Shown in pieces: positions 36,152-40,997 of a stretch of 40,997 bases of DNA. Position numbers and translations under genes: made by a program. The notes below the pieces were generated by a model. The model saw only the letters and a list, made by a program, of their open reading frames with translations. It was not told where the DNA came from and did no database searches. The DNA comes from Mariniblastus sp. (GTDB taxonomy: Bacteria; Planctomycetota; Planctomycetia; Pirellulales; Pirellulaceae), in NCBI GenBank assembly GCA_028823415.1, contig JAPKBL010000037.1, forward strand, positions 1-40,997, in the 5' to 3' direction. Within the stretch, counting starts at the first letter, position 1. Each line of letters starts with the position of its first letter.

Positions 36152-37009
36152 TCACATATCGACTAAATTCTCGATCTCTAAAATCAGCTCCGCTGCAATG
36201 TCGACCCCCACGACTTCTGCGATCGCTCTCCAGCCCGGAACGGCATTGACCTCTAAAATAAACCGGTCACCCGTGAGGGAGTCCATTATTAAATCGACGC
36301 CGGCAAAATGAGCCCCCACCGCCCTTGCCGCCCGTAACGCCATCTCCTTTTCTTCGGGGGAGACTTGATAAACTTCACCAACTCCCCCCTGGCTGATATT
36401 AGTGATCCAGTGCTGGTGATTCGTACGTTTCATGCCCCACACACGATCTCCTAAAACTAGTAATCGGACGTCATATCCGGGATGAGGTATGAATCTTTGC
36501 TGATAAATCACGCGTTGATCGTCAATCAATTCCCGAAAATAATCCTCAGCCTGATCATTGGTTCGCAATCGCACGAGACCACGGCCAAGGCTGCCAAAAA
36601 TTGGTTTCACGACGACCTCTCCCCCCAATTCGTGGAAGCCCTCCATCGCCATCGACAATTCCTGACAAACGCACGTCGGCGGGACAGGTAAACCTGACCG
36701 CTTCAGCAGAGAAAGGGAAAGATACTTATCAACCGCCGCTTCAATCGCCCGCGGCGAATTGATCACCAACGCCCCACTCTGTTGAAGCTGACTTAAACAG
36801 TCCATTCGAAACACGATCTGCTCTAGTGAACCGGCCGGCATGGTTCTAGCAATAATACAGTCGGCAGACAGGCTAAATTGCATCCCCTGATCCACGGAGG
36901 CTGCCAGCGTCTCGAATGGCAGGGCGACAATTTCATGCCTCGACGCGCCAGCACGTACTAGATCCAAAAAATACCAGCTGTCCGAATTACATAAAACAAC
37001 GATCCGCAT
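36152..37009 (-). CDS. RimK-like ATP-grasp ligase linked to mch
   Basis: A 285-residue ATP-grasp protein. The nucleotide loop is VVKPIFGSLGRG (133-144), followed by QQRFIPHPGYDVRLLVLGD and the metal-binding ending ILEVNAVPGWRAI (from 251). It belongs to the RimK/MptN-type group that adds an amino acid such as glutamate. It starts 3 nt after the mch stop, so the two are co-translated. From that context it may add glutamate to a tetrahydromethanopterin-like carrier, as archaeal MptN does, but this is inference. A different C1-cofactor modification is equally possible. Confidence 0.85.
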   Translation of the reverse strand: MRIVVLCNSDSWYFLDLVRAGASRHEIVALPFETLAASVDQGMQFSLSADCIIARTMPAGSLEQIVFRMDCLSQLQQSGALVINSPRAIEAAVDKYLSLSLLKRSGLPVPPTCVCQELSMAMEGFHELGGEVVVKPIFGSLGRGLVRLRTNDQAEDYFRELIDDQRVIYQQRFIPHPGYDVRLLVLGDRVWGMKRTNHQHWITNISQGGVGEVYQVSPEEKEMALRAARAVGAHFAGVDLIMDSLTGDRFILEVNAVPGWRAIAEVVGVDIAAELILEIENLVDM

Positions 37010-37012
37010 CGC

Positions 37013-37960
37013 TTACTCGATTCCAAAGGAACGCCGTAAAACGTCGTGTCTAAGTTCGCCCACGTCCCAAACTGTTCCCGTCACTTGGTTGACAATCCTC
37101 ACACTTGCCGGACTAAATAGCATCTTATCGATCTTGTAAAAATCTTTGTCATAGCGCTCGAAAATTTCCAGAAAGGGAGAACCGAATTCCGAGGAGCTAG
37201 AACTTGGTAACTGATCGATAACAGCGTGGACTGCCTCGTCGGAGGTATTAACCTCTAACTCTACTCTGCCACCATAAAGAATGGCATCGTTGGTCCAACC
37301 CAAAGCCGTCATATCGTCGTCCGCCAACGGAGGTAACGGGGCGCTTCCAATCGCCGAACAGACCGTTCTCAGATCAAATTTCAGTTCATTCAGTTTATGC
37401 ATCGCGACTTCAATTGATCGCGCCACCACCTGCACCGCGCCGGGCCAACTGGCCGTTCTGGCAACACAAACGTTCAGTAACTTCGCCTCAATTCCACACT
37501 CCGTGGCCATTTGCTCAAGCACGGTGTCGGGCGGCAGCTGATTTGATTCTAACACCCCGACCGCTTGCTGTTGAAACTCTGATAGATCGTAGTCCTTCAA
37601 TATCTCCTCTTGGCCACGCAACATCCTCAGCGGGCCACTACCCATCGCGAAATAATTTCCACATGAAATAGGCCAACCGGCATATTGAGACCCGATACAA
37701 GCGAGCAACGGGTAATCGGTGCGGACTTCCACCGCTTGAAGCCCCAAGGGGCCATCGTCATCGCTTAAAACAATCTTGCCCAACCCTCCCATGCAAATCT
37801 GAGCTAAGAGGATTCCAGCCTCCAAACTTCCTGGTCGCCCAACCGCAAAATCTAAGACTCGGGAACAACGCTCCGATTGAAACCCGATTCCCAACGCGTC
37901 CTTATTTAAGATTGCCTTTTCGAATAACTGATAAGCTAATTGGTTCGGCTGATGATTCAT
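37013..37960 (-). CDS. mch: Methenyltetrahydromethanopterin cyclohydrolase Mch
   Basis: A 315-residue protein of normal length for Mch. The pattern RVLDFAVGRPGSLEAGILLA then QICMGGLGKI (about 35-62) is the family hallmark, and PLLACIGSQYAGWPISCG follows. The later PLPPLADDDMTALGWTNDAI segment is also typical. It hydrolyses methenyl-tetrahydromethanopterin to the formyl form in formaldehyde oxidation. Its presence in a bacterium is unusual outside methylotrophic Proteobacteria and planctomycetes, so it supports the taxon. The ATP-grasp gene follows after 3 nt; other genes of the pathway (fae, mtdB, fhc) are not in the window. Confidence 0.93.
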   Translation of the reverse strand: MNHQPNQLAYQLFEKAILNKDALGIGFQSERCSRVLDFAVGRPGSLEAGILLAQICMGGLGKIVLSDDDGPLGLQAVEVRTDYPLLACIGSQYAGWPISCGNYFAMGSGPLRMLRGQEEILKDYDLSEFQQQAVGVLESNQLPPDTVLEQMATECGIEAKLLNVCVARTASWPGAVQVVARSIEVAMHKLNELKFDLRTVCSAIGSAPLPPLADDDMTALGWTNDAILYGGRVELEVNTSDEAVHAVIDQLPSSSSSEFGSPFLEIFERYDKDFYKIDKMLFSPASVRIVNQVTGTVWDVGELRHDVLRRSFGIE

Positions 37961-38080
37961 CTTACTTCTTTACAAATTTTCAATTCTGAAAATGGCAAGT
38001 CCTAAAGAAAGAGACTCGCTTCGTCCAACTTCAGTTTCCGTTGTTCAAAAATTACAAATCACTGTCCCGTAGCTTAAAAA

Positions 38081-39136
38081 TCATACGTCCAGTTTATCTA
38101 CCGGGAAATATTCCTCGACAACCGAATAAAACTCTTCTGCGGTACTTACCTTGGCCACATGTGTGCGAAAATGACGCGCCCCGAACCTGCCCTGCGCGTA
38201 ACAACAGGCATAGCGCCGCATTAACTGCGCACCCTTGCTTTCGCCAAACCTCTGGACGATTAAATCAAAATGGTGCAACAAACAAGTCTTTTGTTCAGCC
38301 AAAGAAGGATCGGGAGGAACCGGTTCGCCCAATAGCGCAGCCTTGCATTGCGAGAATAGCCAGGGCCTGCCGAGGCAGGCTCTCGCAATCATCACGCCAT
38401 CGACATCGTAATTTTGAAACGCGTGCAACACCTTTTGATGACTGTCGAGGTCACCATTACCAATTAATGGTATTTTTTTCAGATAAGGACGGATTTCAGA
38501 AATACGATCCCAGTCGGAGTGGCCCCTGAACATATCCTGTGCGGTCCGTCCATGCACGGTTAACGCGGCTGCGCCAGCTCCCTCGACGACCTGAGCAACA
38601 TCGATTGCGTTAATGTTATCCCGCGTGCACCCTAAGCGAATTTTAGCCGTCACGGGCGTCGGCGCGCAAGCCTTTACGACTTCTGAGATGATCTCTCCCA
38701 TCTTATCGGGCGTGCGCAAGAGATAGCTCCCGCTCTTCGCCTTTTCAGTCACTTGTTTGACTGGACATCCAAAATTAATATCAACAATACTGACTCGGTA
38801 ATCCTCAACCAGACGCCGCCCCACCTTGGCCATTGTCTCTGGCTGATTATCCCAAATCTGAACCGCCAACGGACGCGGCTCGTCACGAACTCCCCATAAT
38901 CGTTCAGGATGTTCCGGAGTATTTTCGTCCAGCCAGACAAATCCTCTCGCGTTGACCATTTCAGTCGCGATCAACCCCGAGCCGCCGTATTCCCGCACAA
39001 TTTGCCGGAAAGCGTAATTTGTAAATCCCGCCATGGGCGCTTGTAATATCGGCGGATCGACCGTAACGTTGCCAATAGCAATCGGCTTGACGTTCGGTAA
39101 AACAAATTTCGGTGGTTGGGAATTCGTAGCGTCCAT
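38081..39136 (-). CDS. tRNA-dihydrouridine synthase
   Basis: From the ATG at 39136 this is 351 residues, close to Dus proteins of the DusB type. The FMN-barrel start is DPPILQAPMAGFTNYAFRQI, the catalytic cysteine is in INFGCPVKQV, and the RNA/FMN loop segments LTVHGRTAQDMF and PLIGNGDLDSHQKVLHAF follow. It reduces a uridine in tRNA to dihydrouridine. The frame extends to 39256, and an ATG at 39229-39227 shares its CATG with the start of the divergent gene, so the shorter start is preferred. The C-terminal helical part is intact (FRTHVAKVSTAEEFY). Confidence 0.92.
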   Translation of the reverse strand: MDATNSQPPKFVLPNVKPIAIGNVTVDPPILQAPMAGFTNYAFRQIVREYGGSGLIATEMVNARGFVWLDENTPEHPERLWGVRDEPRPLAVQIWDNQPETMAKVGRRLVEDYRVSIVDINFGCPVKQVTEKAKSGSYLLRTPDKMGEIISEVVKACAPTPVTAKIRLGCTRDNINAIDVAQVVEGAGAAALTVHGRTAQDMFRGHSDWDRISEIRPYLKKIPLIGNGDLDSHQKVLHAFQNYDVDGVMIARACLGRPWLFSQCKAALLGEPVPPDPSLAEQKTCLLHHFDLIVQRFGESKGAQLMRRYACCYAQGRFGARHFRTHVAKVSTAEEFYSVVEEYFPVDKLDV

Positions 39137-39227
39137 GAATTGATCTTGAGAGACATCGGTTGCTGCGCCAATAGCTAACTCGTATTTACGCGTCGGAAAA
39201 GAGACAACTTCCCATTTAACGCCCGAC

Positions 39228-39626
39228 ATGAAAACCCCTCTCAACCCCTCGCTCAAGCTTAACGCTGAAGAACCTCGATGCGTCGTTTTATTCCATCAAG
39301 GCGTCGCTCAACCCGGACAAGCGGATCACTGGGATCTGATGCTGGAAGTTGAAAACGTACTTTGGACATGGCGGCTCGAGAAATTACCCGCCTACAACCA
39401 CATTGTCCTCGGCGAAAGAATCGCAGATCACCGAACCCAATACCTCGATTTCGAGGGACCAATTTCCAACAACCGTGGAACAGTCAACCGAGTTCGATCA
39501 GGCCACTACCACTGGAGCATGGAGTCTGCAGATCGCGTCGCAATTCTCAAATTCGAAAAAGACTTGTGGAAACTGAACCTTGGACATGAAAATTCAATTG
39601 CCAAAATCACGAGCACAATTCAATAA
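39228..39626 (+). CDS. Stand-alone LigD phosphoesterase-like protein
   Basis: A 132-residue protein with the core of the 3'-phosphoesterase domain of bacterial non-homologous end-joining ligase LigD. The motif CVVLFHQGVAQPGQADHWDL corresponds to the HxDLRLE region (here HWDLMLE). The LDFEGPISNNRGTVNR segment corresponds to LDFEGPIPxGxYGxG, but the loop is changed. Conserved His in SGHYHW may be catalytic. There is no polymerase or ligase domain and no Ku gene nearby. It may trim 3' ends or act on other phosphates; the activity is unproven. No Shine-Dalgarno sequence precedes the ATG, and no later start is possible without losing the core. Confidence 0.75.
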   Translation: MKTPLNPSLKLNAEEPRCVVLFHQGVAQPGQADHWDLMLEVENVLWTWRLEKLPAYNHIVLGERIADHRTQYLDFEGPISNNRGTVNRVRSGHYHWSMESADRVAILKFEKDLWKLNLGHENSIAKITSTIQ

Positions 39627-39693
39627 TCGGCATTTTTTTTAGGACAATTTTGGACAGACGTTAAGAACTCAATCGCCTGCCAGAAAAAGATGG

Positions 39694-40464
39694 TCATTGT
39701 TTTTCCGAGTCGTCGTCCACTTCAGCAGTCGATTTCTGCTGATCCTCGATTGCCGTCCTATGCGCAGTGTCACCTTGGAATCCCTGCTGACGCAAGTCGA
39801 GTTCTTCCAGACGGGACTGCGGCCCATAAACGGTAAGCACGTCACCATCATGCACGTTGGTTTTCCCATTGGGACTACCCATGTATTTCCCGTTCGCTCG
39901 GTGGATTCCAAGTATCAAAACTCCCTCAGCAGAGAGCATCGACTCCGCCAACGTTTTCTCACAAACCCAATCTCCCTCGTTGACACAAATTTCGAATACC
40001 ACAAATCCATCCGATAAATGTAGTAGCGATACGTAATCATGAATGTCTAAGTGGGTCCACCGACGAAGTGCGTAAGCAATCAACCTTTCAATTCCCTGAT
40101 CGAACCAGCGTCGGGTTCCAATAACCCACAGTATCGCCAAAACACAAGACAAGAGGACCACCCGAAGTAGAAGGTCTTTGTCGTTGGTCCCTATCGTTGC
40201 AAAGGTTCCCATCATGGAGGCAATCACCACCGCAATACCGACATTTCCCAATGTCATCAGCGTCGCCAGAATACGCCGACGGACAGGATGGTTGACCACC
40301 TGTTCAGACTCACTGGTAGTAAAACCAACGCCCGTGTACGCCGACTTGGCTTGAAATCGGGCCGAATCCTGAGCCATTCCAGTGAGCGACAACGCAACCG
40401 ATCCGATCCGGGTAACCAAAAACGAAACGATAAGCGTGCAAACCAAAGCAAAAAAAGCTGCCAC
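39694..40464 (-). CDS. Membrane protein with TrkA-C-like domain
   Basis: From the GTG at 40464 this is 256 residues; GGGAGG lies 6 nt upstream, favouring it over a TTG at 40488. The N-terminal half has about three hydrophobic helices with a TGVGFTTSESEQVVNHPVRR loop that faintly recalls the filter region of Trk/Ktr subunits. Residues about 150-235 match a TrkA-C (RCK_C) domain (MLSAEGVLILGIHRANGKYM, then NVHDGDVLTVYGPQSRLEEL), which binds ligands in K+ uptake regulators. The last 20 residues are polar. It may be a small transport regulator. The exact ion and mechanism are unknown. Confidence 0.75.
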   Translation of the reverse strand: MAAFFALVCTLIVSFLVTRIGSVALSLTGMAQDSARFQAKSAYTGVGFTTSESEQVVNHPVRRRILATLMTLGNVGIAVVIASMMGTFATIGTNDKDLLLRVVLLSCVLAILWVIGTRRWFDQGIERLIAYALRRWTHLDIHDYVSLLHLSDGFVVFEICVNEGDWVCEKTLAESMLSAEGVLILGIHRANGKYMGSPNGKTNVHDGDVLTVYGPQSRLEELDLRQQGFQGDTAHRTAIEDQQKSTAEVDDDSEKQ

Positions 40465-40539
40465 TAATTTCCTCCCGACAACAATCAATTCAACGGAACG
40501 CTTCTACCCCAAACTCCTTGGCAATTGTGCCGGCAGGAA

Positions 40540-40561
40540 CCTTTGAAAAACATCTCAAAGG
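40540..40561. repeat. Inverted repeat upstream of TrkA-C-like gene
   Basis: CCTTTGA and TCAAAGG form a perfect 7-bp inverted repeat with an 8-nt loop, about 75 nt before the GTG of the TrkA-C-like gene. No T run follows on either strand, so it is not a typical terminator. It may be a 5' leader hairpin or a binding site. Confidence 0.3.
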
Positions 40562-40666
40562 CCCCAGACCAAAACACAACCGCGTCAATGTAAATTTAGA
40601 CTAACTGCGTCACACTTGACTATGCAAACGTACTACAACGGGTCGATTTCCTACTGATTAAAACGC

Positions 40667-40997
40667 TTAGCGAATTTTGACATACTTTTTCATAGGACTC
40701 GATGGCTTGGCCCCTGCTTTTCTTTTGGCCTGCACTCGGGTTGCCGCTTTGGATTTCTTGGCCGGTTTACCACGACCTTTATCAAAACTTGATTTCTGGC
40801 CGGCATACTTACTCCCCTCATCTCGGGTGAAACGATCCTTTTTTTCGCCCCGTTCGGTTCGCTGACCAACGGCGTTGCTCTTTTTCTTCGTGGTTTTCTT
40901 TTCCGCGTAATTTTTCCGAATCGTTCCTTCGCCAAACGACTTTCGATTCTCCGCCTCGGGAGCTTTACGATCGGGAGCTTTAAAATCGGGAGCTTTA
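40667..40997 (-). CDS. Lysine-rich C-terminal tail of a gene cut by the window edge
   Basis: The frame is open from the right edge to a TAA at 40667-40669, giving the last 109 residues of an unknown protein. They are very rich in Lys, Arg, Gly and Ser. They begin with the repeat KAPDFKAPDRKAPE and end in SSPMKKYVKIR. Such basic tails are often appended to RNA-binding enzymes such as DEAD-box helicases or pseudouridine synthases, but the catalytic part lies outside. A 62-residue plus-strand frame in the same place is a shadow. No family can be assigned. Confidence 0.65.
   Translation of the reverse strand, partial: KAPDFKAPDRKAPEAENRKSFGEGTIRKNYAEKKTTKKKSNAVGQRTERGEKKDRFTRDEGSKYAGQKSSFDKGRGKPAKKSKAATRVQAKRKAGAKPSSPMKKYVKIR
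40956..40997. repeat. 15-bp tandem repeat inside coding sequence
   Basis: The unit TCGGGAGCTTTA plus three variable bases occurs 2.8 times up to the window edge. On the minus strand each copy encodes a five-residue K-A-P-D/E-x unit of the lysine-rich tail. The array probably continues beyond the edge. Confidence 0.8.

Noticed and set aside
1..40997. CRISPR arrays, insertion sequences and prophage
   Set aside because: No direct-repeat array, transposase, integrase or phage structural gene was found; gene content is ordinary chromosomal.

Overview
The window looks like chromosomal DNA of a planctomycete, probably of the Pirellulaceae type. The evidence is a planctomycete/verrucomicrobial-only family (Minf_1886 type), several conserved planctomycete-style hypotheticals, bacterial genes of tetrahydromethanopterin-linked C1 metabolism (mch plus a RimK-like ATP-grasp), a MurE-like ligase, and frequent GTG/TTG starts. 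No phage, insertion sequence, CRISPR array, tRNA or rRNA was found. Most of the window is housekeeping and envelope genes in short operons.

Layout. 1-4551 (+): a secretion-type module of three genes, namely the tail of an HlyD adaptor, a GAF-HlyD fusion, and a protein joining a PqqD-like region, an M50 site-2 protease and an HlyD arm. 4647-7273 (-): a helix-turn-helix/PTS-EIIA fusion, a degenerate double receiver and miaA. 7725-9272 (+): a MurE-like ligase with altered substrate motifs. 9571-9710 (+): a non-coding stretch of four packed hairpins ending in an intrinsic terminator, followed by a small lipoprotein and a GT-C-like membrane protein. 11868-14580 (-): a site-2 protease and selB.

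14830-16883 (+): proC, a conserved hypothetical and an EF-P-like protein of the YeiP/EfpL type. 16924-22773 (-): a membrane-anchored hypothetical, a coiled-coil zinc-ribbon protein, rpoD with a strong terminator, and dnaG (a reduced macromolecular synthesis cluster). 23215-26934 (-): a secreted 1239-residue fusion of an M14 carboxypeptidase and an S9B dipeptidyl peptidase. 27133-28876 (+): a DUF423 protein and a lone EboE-like protein. 28929-31817 (-): hprA, a 67-residue membrane protein, a possible 23-residue membrane peptide, a Minf_1886-family protein and ricT.

31960-34125 (-): a SEC-C/TPR-like protein. 34391-36106 (+): an OleC-like acyl-AMP synthetase. 36152-37960 (-): mch and an ATP-grasp ligase separated by 3 nt, a C1-transfer unit. 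38081-39136 (-): a dihydrouridine synthase, divergent from a stand-alone LigD phosphoesterase-like protein at 39228-39626. 39694-40997 (-): a TrkA-C-type membrane protein and the repeat-bearing lysine-rich tail of a gene cut by the window edge.

Best candidates for something undescribed: (i) the PqqD-like/M50/HlyD plus GAF-HlyD export module, (ii) the four-hairpin RNA near 9.6 kb, (iii) the MurE paralogue that keeps its ATP site but loses substrate motifs, and (iv) the two-peptidase fusion. All calls come from reading the sequence; no database search was run.
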